Counted from the first letter of the stretch, positions 29,131 through 37,801 are shown. The stretch: DNA of 64,000 nt from Robertmurraya kyonggiensis (GCF_005116465.1 NZ_SWBM01000001.1:310001-374000), one strand, 5' to 3'. Program-made: numbers and translations. The notes: generated by a model not told the origin, from the sequence alone.

Positions 29131-29206
29131 TATATCCAACCTTATTGTTTGCATCATGAGTAGGAGCTTTAGTAGGATAAATAATTATGGATCCCTTTGT
29201 GAGATT

Positions 29207-29370
29207 GTTGTTAAAATCCTAAAGCCGATTTTAACGTAGAAATAGCTTATTCATGCTTCTTAACAGATTTGCAAGCTCTTTTCTCATTGTTAAGGCTAGA
29301 TATATTTGAAAGCATTGCTTAACTCTTTTAATTTTTGGTATCAAAAACAACTAAGTTTGAGAAAAGAGCT
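29207..29370 (-). repeat. Dispersed two-hairpin element, copy A (minus orientation)
   Basis: The first hairpin has arms AGCTCTTTTCTCA and TGAGAAAAGAGCT (29274-29370 in total). The second has arms GTTAAAATC (29210-29218) and GATTTTAAC (29227-29235), preceded on the element's own strand by AATAAGCTATTTCTAC. The same layout occurs at 34472, 37828 and 38844. Copy A lies in the divergent region between prpE and yjbQ, which otherwise shows only the yjbQ ribosome site. Confidence 0.8.
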
Positions 29371-29432
29371 GTAATTATATAACTTGATGAAAAAATAGAT
29401 TTTCATTCTGGTTGATAAAGGAGGAGTTGGAA

Positions 29433-31304
29433 ATGGAAGAACATGGTGCCTCCGTTGCATCTTTAGTTATTGTGATCATCATCGCATTTTTAACACCGAT
29501 CTTACTTCACCGTTTCAAGCTCAACTTTATTCCCGTTGTCGTAGCAGAAATATTAATGGGACTAATCATTGGAAAAAGTGGCTTTAATCTCGTTCACGAG
29601 GATATGTGGTTAGAGACACTCTCAACCTTAGGATTTATCTTTCTGATGTTCTTGAGTGGTTTGGAGATCGATTTTTCTGCTTTTACGAGTAATAAGAATA
29701 AGAAAAAAGAAAAGCTACCGAATGGAAAAGATGAACCGAATGGCTTTTTTGTCGCCTCTGTTGTCTTTATTGGCATTTTTATCGTGTCTTATGGCTTATC
29801 GTATCTATTTGTCCTCGCAGGTTTCATTGATAATGCATTTTTGATGACATTAATCATTTCGACAATCTCATTAGGAGTAGTCGTTCCAACTTTAAAAGAA
29901 GCTCATTTAATGAAAACGAATATTGGGCAAATCATTTTGCTTGTCGCGGTTATTGCCGATTTAGTAACAATGATCCTACTAGCCGTTTTCGTATCTCTTT
30001 ATGATGGTGGACAAGGAAATACATGGCTTTTACTGATTCTCTTTGGGGCCGGACTTATTTTGTACTTTGTAGGCCGTAGATTTAAAGGGAATAAGCTAAT
30101 TGAAAATATGTCTACTGGCACCATCCAAATCGGAACACGTGCTGTATTTACCTTAATTATTTTGTTAGTAGGTATTTCCGAAACTGTTGGAGCAGAGAAT
30201 ATCCTAGGCGCTTTTTTAGCAGGGGTGTTGGTATCTCTCTTGGCACCTGACCAGGAGCTTGTTCATAAGCTTGATTCCTTTGGCTATGGCTTCTTAATTC
30301 CGATCTTCTTCGTCATGGTCGGTGTCGATTTAGATATTTGGCGATTATTTGGTGACCCGAAGATGCTGATGTTAATCCCGCTTCTTCTCATTGCCTTACT
30401 GGTGTCAAAGCTCATTCCAATCGCTGTTTTAAAAGCTTGGTATGATACAAAAACAGTGATAGCATCAGGATTTCTTTTAACCTCAACATTATCCCTTGTA
30501 ATTGCTGCTGCAACAATTGGAGAGCGGATGGGTGTTCTCACTACAGAAATGAGTGGAACTCTAATTCTAGTAGCAGTTATTACATGTGTGATTACACCAA
30601 TCGTCTTTAAAAATCTTTTACCACGAGAAAGAGTGGAAGCTAAACAGCTAAAAGTAGCTTTTATAGGAGCAAACCAGCTAACCTTGCCGATTTCCCGTGA
30701 ATTAAAGTCTTCCTTGTATGAAACTACGTTGTATCACACGAAACAATCGAAGGAAGAGGGAGCGCAAATCGCCGATTCTTTATTCGAAATTCAGGAAATT
30801 GAGCAATTTTCAATCGACGCATTGGAAGATACAGATGTGTTCTCTGCAGATGTAGTAGTTGTTACGACTGGTGATGATGAAATCAATGCAACACTTGCGA
30901 TTGCCATCAAGGAAAAGGGTGTCGAGCGTGTTATTGTCCGAATTGAAAGTCCGGACTTAGAGGAAGGCTTAAGAGAAGAAGGTGTTGAGGTGTATTCGGT
31001 ATATAATTCATCGAAAGCACTTCTACGGGCTTTAATAGAATCTCCACGCGTGATGAGCATTCTGACAAACCAAGAGACAGCACTTTACGAAATCCGTCTG
31101 TTGAATGACCAATTTGATGGTATGTCGATCAGAAGATTTCCTTTTACAGGGGATATCATCTTTGTACGTATTTTCCGTGGCAAGGATTCGATTGTCCCAC
31201 ACGGTGACACAGAGCTTCAACTGAATGACCGGTTAATTGTGACTGGTACAAAAGAGTATGTGGATGAACTAAAACGTGAACTAGAGTTTTGTGAATGGTG
31301 CTAG
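29433..31304 (+). CDS. yjbQ: CPA2-family cation:proton antiporter YjbQ with RCK domain
   Basis: A 623-residue membrane antiporter. About twelve hydrophobic segments fill residues 8-395 (for example LSGLEIDFSAFTSNK after the third, GAFLAGVLVSLLAPDQELVHKL later). They are followed by a cytosolic nucleotide-binding domain (VVVVTTGDDEINATLAIAIK) and a TrkA-C-like end (DGMSIRRFPFTGDIIFVRIF). Such proteins exchange K+ or Na+ for protons, gated by the RCK domain. A charged stretch NKNKKKEKLPNGKDEPNG (about residues 90-110) is an inserted loop. The ATG at 29433 has AAAGGAGGAG upstream. Confidence 0.92.
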   Translation: MEEHGASVASLVIVIIIAFLTPILLHRFKLNFIPVVVAEILMGLIIGKSGFNLVHEDMWLETLSTLGFIFLMFLSGLEIDFSAFTSNKNKKKEKLPNGKDEPNGFFVASVVFIGIFIVSYGLSYLFVLAGFIDNAFLMTLIISTISLGVVVPTLKEAHLMKTNIGQIILLVAVIADLVTMILLAVFVSLYDGGQGNTWLLLILFGAGLILYFVGRRFKGNKLIENMSTGTIQIGTRAVFTLIILLVGISETVGAENILGAFLAGVLVSLLAPDQELVHKLDSFGYGFLIPIFFVMVGVDLDIWRLFGDPKMLMLIPLLLIALLVSKLIPIAVLKAWYDTKTVIASGFLLTSTLSLVIAAATIGERMGVLTTEMSGTLILVAVITCVITPIVFKNLLPRERVEAKQLKVAFIGANQLTLPISRELKSSLYETTLYHTKQSKEEGAQIADSLFEIQEIEQFSIDALEDTDVFSADVVVVTTGDDEINATLAIAIKEKGVERVIVRIESPDLEEGLREEGVEVYSVYNSSKALLRALIESPRVMSILTNQETALYEIRLLNDQFDGMSIRRFPFTGDIIFVRIFRGKDSIVPHGDTELQLNDRLIVTGTKEYVDELKRELEFCEWC

Positions 31305-31353
31305 AGAACTCTTGTTAAAGGTGGACTTTGTGATTTATTACGTTGAAAAATAG

Positions 31354-31533
31354 GCGGAAAAATTCCGGTTAAATCAAGAAATTCACCGACTTCTCTATAA
31401 ATAAGCGGAATTTTTCCGGTTAGGCTATACATTTTTCATGATTTTAAGGATTATTAGGTCAATTAGCGGAAAATCTCCGTCTATTTCACCTAATAATCTT
31501 TAATTTTTCAAAATAAGCGGAATTTCTCCGGTT
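31354..31533. repeat. Four GCGGAA(n)TTCCGGTT palindromic repeats, 51/61-bp spacing
   Basis: The palindromic unit, best seen as GCGGAATTTTTCCGGTT, starts at 31354, 31405, 31466 and 31517; the distances are 51, 61 and 51 bases. The third copy is enclosed by a larger perfect inverted repeat, GATTATTAGGT (31449-31459) and ACCTAATAATC (31488-31498). The array lies after yjbQ. Apart from this array and the hairpin at 31602, the stretch 31305-31700 shows nothing. Confidence 0.8.
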
Positions 31534-31601
31534 CAGTGGGTACACCTGACGAAAATCAAAAAATCAACAATTGATAATAATAGAGCATTAAAAAAAATGA
31601 T

Positions 31602-31690
31602 AAAAAGCGGCAGTACTTGAGTCATTTCATAATGTAGCGACTATGCATTTTGAAATTTGATAGATTCAAACGTATTGCCGCTTTTCTTTT
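31602..31690 (+). terminator. Long-loop hairpin with T-run, probable terminator
   Basis: AAAAGCGGCAGTAC (from 31602) pairs with GTATTGCCGCTTTT (31672-31685), with one wobble, across a loop of about 56 bases; CTTTTT follows. It separates yjbQ from fabI. Confidence 0.55.
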
Positions 31691-31709
31691 TGGAGAAAAT
31701 AAGATAAAA

Positions 31710-31726
31710 TTAGTAGTAGGTACTAA
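31710..31726. promoter_or_regulatory. Probable FapR operator upstream of fabI
   Basis: TTAGTA-GTAGG-TACTAA is a perfect dyad within ATTAGTAGTAGGTACTAAT, close to the FapR box known from Bacillus fatty-acid genes (TTAGTACCTA... type). fabI is a known FapR target. A half-like TTAGTTAGTACTTG occurs again near 31795. FapR would repress fabI until malonyl-CoA rises. Confidence 0.72.
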
Positions 31727-32002
31727 TAACTTGTTATAAAGAGACTCTTTTCGCGGACATTATTTATTTTCTTACGAAAAAAACTTATTGCTTTTAGTTA
31801 GTACTTGTCAAATGTATAGTAATATTTCCTCTTAAAAACAGTAAGCGGTGGCGAAAAGTGCTGTGCAAAGAATTTGTAGCAATTAACCACATAGGTGGTG
31901 TAAATGTCGGCTTTAGATTTTTTTCGAAGAAAAAAATTAGGACATTTACGAAAAAAACAATATTCAATAAAAATGTGTATAAAAAACGGAGGTAATTTTA
32001 AA

Positions 32003-32773
32003 ATGACACTTTCTTTAGAAGGAAAAAATATAGTCGTAATGGGAGTTGCAAATAAACGTAGTATTGCATGGGGAATTGCTCGTTCTCTTCATAATGCAGG
32101 AGCTCGTTTGATTTTTACTTATGTAGGGGAAAGATTAGAAAAAAGCGTAAGAGAACTTGTTGATTCATTAGAAGACAATAACTGTCTTGTTTTACCTTGT
32201 GATGTAACAGTGGATGAAGACATTGCGAAATGCTTTGCCACAATCAAGAATGAAGTAGGAACGATCCATGGAGTTGCTCACTGTATCGCTTTTGCTAATA
32301 AAGAAGAGCTTCAAGGCGAATATATGAACACAACTCGTGATGGGTTCTTACTAGCTCACAATATCAGTGCTTATTCTTTAACAGCAGTGGCTAAAGAGGC
32401 AAGAGGGTTAATGACAGAAGGTGGAAGCATCGTAACGCTTACGTACCTAGGTGGTGAGCGTGTAGTACAAAACTACAATGTTATGGGTGTAGCAAAGGCT
32501 TCTCTAGATGCAAGTGTAAGATACTTAGCAAATGATTTAGGACCACAAGCTATTCGTGTGAACTCTATTTCTGCAGGTCCAATTCGTACATTATCAGCAA
32601 AAGGAATTAGCGATTTCAATTCAATCCTAAAAGAAATCGAAGAGAAAGCTCCTTTAAGAAAAACAACAACACCTGAAGAGGTTGGAGACACAGCTCTATT
32701 CCTATTCAGCGATTTATCTCGTGGCATGACAGGTGAGAACCTTCACGTTGACTCTGGTTATCATATTCTTTAA
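32003..32773 (+). CDS. fabI: Enoyl-[acyl-carrier-protein] reductase FabI
   Basis: Carries out the last reduction of each fatty-acid elongation cycle using NAD(P)H; the triclosan target. The 256-residue SDR protein starts MTLSLEGKNIVVMGVANKRS. It has the catalytic tyrosine/lysine spacing typical of FabI (YNVMGVAKASLDASVRYLA). The ATG at 32003 has ACGGAGG upstream; a longer open frame from 31904 has no such site. The FapR-like operator lies about 280 bases upstream. In B. subtilis fabI also precedes the cot genes. Confidence 0.96.
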   Translation: MTLSLEGKNIVVMGVANKRSIAWGIARSLHNAGARLIFTYVGERLEKSVRELVDSLEDNNCLVLPCDVTVDEDIAKCFATIKNEVGTIHGVAHCIAFANKEELQGEYMNTTRDGFLLAHNISAYSLTAVAKEARGLMTEGGSIVTLTYLGGERVVQNYNVMGVAKASLDASVRYLANDLGPQAIRVNSISAGPIRTLSAKGISDFNSILKEIEEKAPLRKTTTPEEVGDTALFLFSDLSRGMTGENLHVDSGYHIL

Positions 32774-32779
32774 TTAAAA

Positions 32780-32811
32780 CAAGCTCACCTTTTAAAAGGG
32801 TGGGCTTTTTT
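32780..32811 (+). terminator. Terminator of fabI
   Basis: AAGCTCACC and GGGTGGGCTT pair with wobble around TTTTAAAA, followed by Ts. Confidence 0.88.
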
Positions 32812-32901
32812 GATCTGAAAAATAAGGGCTCACTTGGAAACGAAATAACCACTTCGGCATACATATAGAAAGAATCAATTGTATGGGGAGGTGCAAGCAA
32901 T

Positions 32902-33420
32902 TTGAGTAAGGAACAGAAGAAAAGGGAGCCCCTACTATATATACATCAGCCAGGATTTCAACCTCCTGAAGGTGTCATGCAGAAATCCTTTTCAGCCAAG
33001 AATGCTGACAAGATTGTAGAAGAAACCAAAATAGAGGCTGGAATTGAACGGAAAAGTAGAGGAGCATTAGAACAAGAATTCCAAAATAGAGACATAACAT
33101 TAACGTCTAAGCAGGTTCAACAAACGATAGAAGATTATGAGCAGGCACAAACTGTGCAGGAACCAAGCCGAGGGGGACTTGGTCTTAGAAGACTTAAGTC
33201 GTTTAAAGAAATGGACTTAGTGGAAAAGCTTGACTACTTAGAAAGGTTTCCTCCTCAATTACCTCCGATTCCATGTAATTTCACAACAGAAAACGGGACG
33301 CTACGAGGAATCTTAATTGAGAAAAATGCGCATGAAGTGGTCATTCGACTTTTTGATAAAAAGGAAGTAACCATTGCAATCCAAGACCTGAACGAAGTAA
33401 AAATGATCGGGTTTCGTTGA
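32902..33420 (+). CDS. cotO: Spore coat protein CotO
   Basis: A morphogenetic spore outer-coat protein made in the mother cell. The 172-residue sequence begins with a short charged stretch and PLLYIHQPGF, the family's N-terminal mark, has a variable middle, and ends with a conserved folded domain (YLERFPPQLPPIPCNFTTE, VVIRLFDKKEVTIAIQDLNE). It is shorter than B. subtilis CotO (about 227 residues). The start is TTG at 32902 with GGGGAGGTG upstream. It is convergent with cotZ across a terminator. Confidence 0.88.
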   Translation: MSKEQKKREPLLYIHQPGFQPPEGVMQKSFSAKNADKIVEETKIEAGIERKSRGALEQEFQNRDITLTSKQVQQTIEDYEQAQTVQEPSRGGLGLRRLKSFKEMDLVEKLDYLERFPPQLPPIPCNFTTENGTLRGILIEKNAHEVVIRLFDKKEVTIAIQDLNEVKMIGFR

Positions 33421-33439
33421 AAATTGCTCGATCAGAAAG

Positions 33440-33465
33440 AGCCAGTCGAAACAGACTGGCTTTTT
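33440..33465 (+). terminator. Terminator of cotO
   Basis: AGCCAGTC and GACTGGCT pair perfectly around GAAACA, with a T-run. Confidence 0.88.
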
Positions 33466-33483
33466 GACTAATGAATTATTTTT

Positions 33484-33984
33484 TTAGTCTTCACAAATGT
33501 CTAAGTCTACATCAGCGATACATTGAATTGCACAGAAGCAGCTTAAGTCAACTGTTACGCAATCGTCAGTTCTTTCAAAACGATCCACTTCGCAAACTTT
33601 ACCTAAATCAATGCAGCAACCTTTTGTTAAATCAACTGCTTCACGATCGTGTTTCACTGGCTTGATGACACGTAAAGTGGCACAGCAATTATCGAAGACT
33701 TCTTCAACGCGGAAGAAGATGGATACGCACGCACAGTTATCTTCTCTGAAGAATGCATGGAAAGGAGAACCATCTGCTGTCTTTAATACAAATACGCGAG
33801 TATCTACACGATTCCTTTTGGTTGGATTAACTAAAGAACCAAGAGGTTCCTGGAAGCAATTAGTAGGACATTCACAAACATCTTCGGCTGCATCTTGGAT
33901 GTCTTTTATAGCACGAACAACTTCACATACACAGTTGCCGCCACTAACGCCTAATACGTCGTTGTTATTTTTTCCACAACCCAT
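33484..33984 (-). CDS. cotZ: Cysteine-rich spore coat/crust protein CotY/CotZ family
   Basis: A structural protein of the outermost spore layer. It has 166 residues with 18 cysteines, in pairs and CxC groups (GNCVCEV, DVCECPTNC, DNCACVSIFF, FDNCCATLRV, KGCCIDLG, LSCFCAIQC), which form disulfide-linked two-dimensional lattices in this family. The start region MGCGKNNNDVLGVSGGNCVC is typical. A strong AAGGAGG site precedes the ATG. Only one member is present here, whereas B. subtilis has both cotY and cotZ. Confidence 0.9.
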   Translation of the reverse strand: MGCGKNNNDVLGVSGGNCVCEVVRAIKDIQDAAEDVCECPTNCFQEPLGSLVNPTKRNRVDTRVFVLKTADGSPFHAFFREDNCACVSIFFRVEEVFDNCCATLRVIKPVKHDREAVDLTKGCCIDLGKVCEVDRFERTDDCVTVDLSCFCAIQCIADVDLDICED

Positions 33985-34117
33985 TCGTTTTTCCTCCTTA
34001 TTTTCTTAGATGTAATATTACATTAATAACATATTGCTATAAGGGCGTTTGGGTAACGGACAAACGCCTTGTTTCCTAAAAATGGGCAGAATAATTAATT
34101 GATAAGGGATGACTAGA

Positions 34118-34468
34118 ATGACAATTTCTTGGATGGAGATAGTGATTATCTCTTTGGCCAGTTTCCGATTAACAAGACTGATTGTTTTTGATAAAATTAC
34201 TGAATTTTTAAGAGCACCATTTTTTGAGGAAGAAATTGAAGTGAACCAAGATGGACAGGAAGAGGTCTATTATGTTCCGAAAAAAGGCATATACACGAAT
34301 TTCATGGGTGAATTGTTGAGCTGTTATTGGTGTACTGGAATATGGTCTACACTTGCAATCTGTATATTTTATTTTGGCTGGCCTGCCTACGCTACACCCA
34401 TTTTAATCATTTTGGCAGTTGCGGGAATTGCTGCGATTATAGAGACAATTGTACAAAGATTGCTGTAA
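34118..34468 (+). CDS. yjcA: DUF1360 membrane protein YjcA
   Basis: A 116-residue membrane protein of the DUF1360 family, linked to sporulation in Bacillus. Hydrophobic segments are at about residues 6-20, 72-90 and 92-112. The family motif SCYWCTGIWSTLA is present. I take the ATG at 34118 (AAGGG upstream at good distance); the ATG at 34109 is too close to that site. Confidence 0.85.
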   Translation: MTISWMEIVIISLASFRLTRLIVFDKITEFLRAPFFEEEIEVNQDGQEEVYYVPKKGIYTNFMGELLSCYWCTGIWSTLAICIFYFGWPAYATPILIILAVAGIAAIIETIVQRLL

Positions 34469-34471
34469 AAA

Positions 34472-34670
34472 AGCTCTTATCTCATACTTTGTTGCTTTGA
34501 AGCGATAATACAATGAATTTATCTTTTGTTTAAAGATCATTAGTCGCAAATCAATGTGAAAAGAGCCAGTTTTTTTCGTAGAAAAAAACATGCAATCTAA
34601 TTACGAAGTACCAAATAGCTATATATACGTTAAAATCGGCCGCTGGCCAACGGAAGTAGGATTTTAACAA
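34472..34670 (+). repeat. Dispersed two-hairpin element, copy B
   Basis: The first hairpin has arms AGCTCTTATCTCA (34472-34484) and TGTGAAAAGAGC (34555-34566). Then comes AAAAAAACATGCA and AATAGCTATATATAC, and the second hairpin GTTAAAATC (34629-34637) / GATTTTAAC (34660-34668). The loop of the second hairpin is longer than in the other copies and contains a small GGCC-GCT-GGCC dyad. It starts 4 bases after the yjcA stop, so its first hairpin could act as the yjcA terminator. Confidence 0.8.
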
Positions 34671-34819
34671 CAATCTTTACGAATACAGTCTTCATAAATG
34701 TGGGTATTTTTAAAAACTAGGTAAAGGACATATACATGCTTTAATCAAGTTGCATAATGTATCATATCGTTACTGATTTTTGTTTAGGGAAAATTTAATT
34801 AGGATGGGAGAGAAGGTTC

Positions 34820-34945
34820 GTGCGAGTACAAAACAACACGATGACAAATAAAAACAGACCACTACCACCGCTTCAGGCAAACAAAACACTTAAAACGACA
34901 ACAAAGAAAAAGGGCTGTGGATGTGGGAAGAAGAGTTCTCGATAG
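34820..34945 (+). CDS. Small basic protein with C-terminal CGCG motif, hypothetical
   Basis: A 41-residue protein from GTG 34820 (or 34 residues from ATG 34841). It is rich in lysine, threonine and asparagine and ends KKKGCGCGKKSSR. GGGAGAGAAGG lies just upstream. The cysteine-glycine ending and the position among sporulation genes suggest a small spore component, but no family is recognised. A terminator-like hairpin follows at 34984. Confidence 0.5.
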   Translation: MRVQNNTMTNKNRPLPPLQANKTLKTTTKKKGCGCGKKSSR

Positions 34946-34983
34946 TTAAAGATGTTTTCGGATTTAATTTACTTAACATAGTA

Positions 34984-35031
34984 GAGGCTGTTCCAATAGG
35001 GCTTTTGCCTTTTGGCTGGCCTTTTTATTTT
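34984..35031 (+). terminator. Probable terminator after the small CGCG gene
   Basis: AGGCTGTTCCAA and TTTTGGCTGGCCT pair imperfectly (wobbles) around a short loop, followed by TTTTTATTTT. Confidence 0.5.
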
Positions 35032-35168
35032 GGATAAGAATTGTACATATTCTCTTCATGAAGAAAATATTGGAAGCAGAAATTTAATGGAAATGGTTCA
35101 TATTTTGTGAAAAGGAAGAGGAAAATAATAAAGGAATTTACAGATGTAGTGGAGGAAGGGAATCCTAA

Positions 35169-35639
35169 ATGAGAAAGTGTTTATTTCTATTAATGATGAT
35201 GAGCGCAGTCCTTGTAGGTGGATGTAACAATGATGGTCCGAAAGAGAGCGGTATCTCATTAATTAAGACAACGAATCCTACACCTGTTGCCATTGGTAAA
35301 AATACAAAGAAAGAATTAGACCTCATTCAGTCCGTTGAAAAGGATATTGAGGGCTTCAAGGAACTTTACGATGTCGCTGTGGTTAAGGGTAAGGAGGATA
35401 TTCTAGTAGCTTATAAAGTAAAGCACATGCAAAGGTTTCACATGAAGAAAATAGAGAAGAAAATGAATAAGCTATTAGAGGAAAAATACCCAGATGAAAA
35501 CTTCATCGTCTCGAGCGATTATAAAATTTTCCTTGAAGCAGTGGAGCTAGAGGAAAACATGAAGGATTCGAATTACTCAGGAAAGGAAGCAGAGAAAAAA
35601 CTACAAGAGATTATCGAAATGAAGAAAGAGCTAACATGA
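35169..35639 (+). CDS. YhcN/YlaJ-type sporulation lipoprotein
   Basis: A 156-residue lipoprotein. The signal peptide (MRKCLFLLMMMSAVLV) ends in the lipobox VGGC, modified cysteine at residue 19. The mature part contains the alternating basic/hydrophobic text VAVVKGKEDILVAYKVKHMQRF and a long charged helix, as in YhcN/YlaJ spore lipoproteins. It is 13 bases upstream of spoVAC and probably its operon partner. YhcN-like lipoproteins accompany several mobile or extra spoVA operons in Bacillus. Confidence 0.75.
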   Translation: MRKCLFLLMMMSAVLVGGCNNDGPKESGISLIKTTNPTPVAIGKNTKKELDLIQSVEKDIEGFKELYDVAVVKGKEDILVAYKVKHMQRFHMKKIEKKMNKLLEEKYPDENFIVSSDYKIFLEAVELEENMKDSNYSGKEAEKKLQEIIEMKKELT

Positions 35640-35652
35640 AAGGAGCTTGGCG

Positions 35653-36126
35653 ATGGGGAATAAGGATAATCAATCAAAGGAGCAACAGCAGTATCAATCA
35701 TTAGAAAAAAAGTATGAAGTGAAAAGACCTGTTCTAAAAAACTGCATCAAAGCATTTTTTGTAGGTGGTCTCTTCTGCTTAATCGGGCAAGCTGTGAGCT
35801 ATTTCTACATATACTTTTTTAATTTCACCGAACAGACAGCGGGGAATCCGACTGTTGCCACAATGGTCTTTTTCTCAATGCTCTTAACGGGATTTGGCGT
35901 CTATGACCATATTGGACAATTTGCTGGTGCAGGTAGTGCTGTACCTGTTACGGGTTTTGGGAATGCAGTTATTTCTGCCGCGATTGAACACCGGACTGAA
36001 GGCTTTGTTCTTGGGGTTGGTGGCAATATGTTCAAATTAGCGGGTTCCGTTATTTTATTTGGCGTATTTTCCGCGTTTATTGTGGCTTTAATCAAGACAC
36101 TTCTCATTAAATGGGGGGTTATTTAA
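35653..36126 (+). CDS. spoVAC: Stage V sporulation protein AC
   Basis: A membrane subunit of the SpoVA channel that moves dipicolinic acid into and out of the spore; SpoVAC acts as a mechanosensitive channel. The 157 residues hold a polar N-terminal tail (about 1-30) and several hydrophobic segments, with family text GGLFCLIGQAVSYFYIYF and GAGSAVPVTGFGNAVISAAIEH. The ATG at 35653 has AAAGGAG upstream at good spacing. Stop and the spoVAD start overlap (TAATG). Confidence 0.95.
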   Translation: MGNKDNQSKEQQQYQSLEKKYEVKRPVLKNCIKAFFVGGLFCLIGQAVSYFYIYFFNFTEQTAGNPTVATMVFFSMLLTGFGVYDHIGQFAGAGSAVPVTGFGNAVISAAIEHRTEGFVLGVGGNMFKLAGSVILFGVFSAFIVALIKTLLIKWGVI

Positions 36127-37142
36127 TGCGTAAAGGACAGCAAACTTGGGTCTTTGCCAATAAACCGGTGATCGTTTCAACGGGTGCATCAGGAGGGCCT
36201 TTTGAAGCGAATGGAAGGCTTGCAGCTGATTTTGATATTCTCCATGACGATTTATGGATGGGAGAGGACTCCTACGAGAAAGCGCAGCGTGTGTTGATGG
36301 AGGAGGCAGCGCAAACTGCTCTAGAAAAAGCCAACAAGAAAAAAGATGATGTTCATTTCTTTATTGCGGGGGATTTAATTAATCAAATTACTCCTTCCAG
36401 TTTAGCGGCTCGAAATATCGAGTTACCCTATTTAGGTATTTTCGGTGCTTGCTCTACTTCGATGGAGGGACTTGCTCTAGCATCCTTTTTGATTAATTAC
36501 GGGGGAGCGGACTATATTTTAACAGGAGCTTCTAGTCATAATGCGGCTACGGAAAAGCAATTTCGCTATCCTACGGAATATGGAGGACAAAAGCCACCAA
36601 CTGCCCAATGGACTGTTACCGGTGCTGGTGCTGCCTTAGTAAAAAAACATGAAAATGAAAGGGGGCTGCCAGTCGTCACCTCGGCAACAATTGGGAAAGT
36701 TGTCGACCTTGGAATGACGGATCCTTTTAACATGGGAGGAGCAATGGCACCAGCTGCTGCTGATACGATTACGGCTCACTTTAAGGATATGAATCTAGAC
36801 CCGGACTATTACGACTTAATTTTGACAGGCGATTTGGCAAGGATTGGTCAGAATGTTACGTATGAACTTTTACAAAAAAACGGGATCAATTTTGAACGAG
36901 AGAAGTTTCAAGATTGTGGGATCTTGATCTATAAAGAGGATCAGCCCGTTCAGGCTGGTGCGAGTGGAGCAGGTTGCTCAGCTTCTGTATTGTACGGACA
37001 TATCATAAAGGAAATGATGAAAGGGACTTACAAGAAAATTCTTGTTGTTGCTACAGGTGCTTTGTTATCGCCACTGACGTATCAACAGAGTGAAAGTATT
37101 CCTTGTATTGCTCATGCCGTTGCCATTGAGATGGACATTTAA
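36126..37142 (+). CDS. spoVAD: Stage V sporulation protein AD
   Basis: The soluble, membrane-associated SpoVA subunit that binds dipicolinic acid. The 338-residue protein has a thiolase-like fold, with the cysteine region [16 protein letters not shown] and family text [20 protein letters not shown] near the N-terminus, and [16 protein letters not shown] near the C-terminus. The start is the ATG at 36126, overlapping the spoVAC stop and preceded by GGGGGG; an ATG at 36111 would lie inside spoVAC. Confidence 0.96.
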   Translation: MRKGQQTWVFANKPVIVSTGASGGPFEANGRLAADFDILHDDLWMGEDSYEKAQRVLMEEAAQTALEKANKKKDDVHFFIAGDLINQITPSSLAARNIELPYLGIFGACSTSMEGLALASFLINYGGADYILTGASSHNAATEKQFRYPTEYGGQKPPTAQWTVTGAGAALVKKHENERGLPVVTSATIGKVVDLGMTDPFNMGGAMAPAAADTITAHFKDMNLDPDYYDLILTGDLARIGQNVTYELLQKNGINFEREKFQDCGILIYKEDQPVQAGASGAGCSASVLYGHIIKEMMKGTYKKILVVATGALLSPLTYQQSESIPCIAHAVAIEMDI

Positions 37143-37156
37143 AAGGAGGGTGCCGC

Positions 37157-37513
37157 ATGCTACCTATGTTTTTCTGGGCATTTGTGATTGGTGGACTTAT
37201 TTGTGTGATCGGACAGCTATTGTTCGATGTGGCCAAATTAACTCCAGGGCATACGTTAAGCTTGTTTGTAGTGTTAGGAGCAATCCTAGATGGTCTGGGT
37301 TTATACGAACCATTAGCTGATTTTGCTGGGGCGGGAGCAACGGTTCCGATCACGAACTTTGGGAATACGCTCGTCCATGGTGCGTTACAGGAAGCGGAAC
37401 AACATGGTTTAGTGGGTGTTTTAACGGGGATGTTTGAAGTCACTAGCTCAGGGATTTCAGCTGCCATTGTCTTTGCATTTCTCGGAGCCCTATTCTTTAA
37501 ACCAAAGGGATAA
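37157..37513 (+). CDS. spoVAE: Stage V sporulation protein AE (AEb type)
   Basis: A 118-residue membrane subunit of the SpoVA channel, made of three to four hydrophobic segments, with [24 protein letters not shown] matching the equivalent SpoVAC/AE region. The ATG has AAAGGAGGG upstream. It ends the lipoprotein-AC-AD-AE operon. The other spoVA genes (AA, AB, AEa, AF) are absent here, so this is a shortened set, probably in addition to a full operon elsewhere. Confidence 0.94.
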   Translation: MLPMFFWAFVIGGLICVIGQLLFDVAKLTPGHTLSLFVVLGAILDGLGLYEPLADFAGAGATVPITNFGNTLVHGALQEAEQHGLVGVLTGMFEVTSSGISAAIVFAFLGALFFKPKG

Positions 37514-37611
37514 TTAGAAGTGTAAACAAGCCAATTCTGCCATGAAGCCTATACACTTTTTTTGTGTCCCACATATGTTACTTGTGACACCATTAAAGCG
37601 AGGTGACATAT

Positions 37612-37746
37612 ATGGGCTTCGGATATGGAGGCTGTGGCTATGGTGGCTACGGTTATGGCGGCGGTGGCTATGGAGGTTCAACCTTCGTACTAATCGTTGT
37701 ATTGTTTATTTTGTTAATTATTGTTGGAGCTAGCTTCTACAACTAA
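37612..37746 (+). CDS. yjcZ: YjcZ-family sporulation protein
   Basis: A 44-residue protein: a glycine/tyrosine-rich N-terminus ([20 protein letters not shown]) followed by one hydrophobic segment [20 protein letters not shown]. The second half matches the YjcZ family closely as I know it. A GCGAGGTGAC site precedes the ATG. These proteins are made during sporulation; their role is unknown. A terminator follows. Confidence 0.9.
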   Translation: MGFGYGGCGYGGYGYGGGGYGGSTFVLIVVLFILLIIVGASFYN

Positions 37747-37769
37747 TAATTAGCAAACAAGTCAGGAGG

Positions 37770-37801
37770 AATGCCGTTAATTGAACGGCATTTCTTTTTT
37801 A
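37770..37801 (+). terminator. Terminator of yjcZ
   Basis: AATGCCGTT and AACGGCATT pair perfectly around AATTG, followed by CTTTTTT. Confidence 0.9.

Noticed and set aside
31904-32002. 33-residue N-terminal extension of FabI
   Set aside because: The basic text is unlike FabI, and the standard FabI start at 32003 has its own strong ribosome site.
33611-34009. Plus-strand frame opposite cotZ
   Set aside because: It is an antisense shadow of the cysteine-rich coat gene, which has a strong ribosome site and a clear family match.
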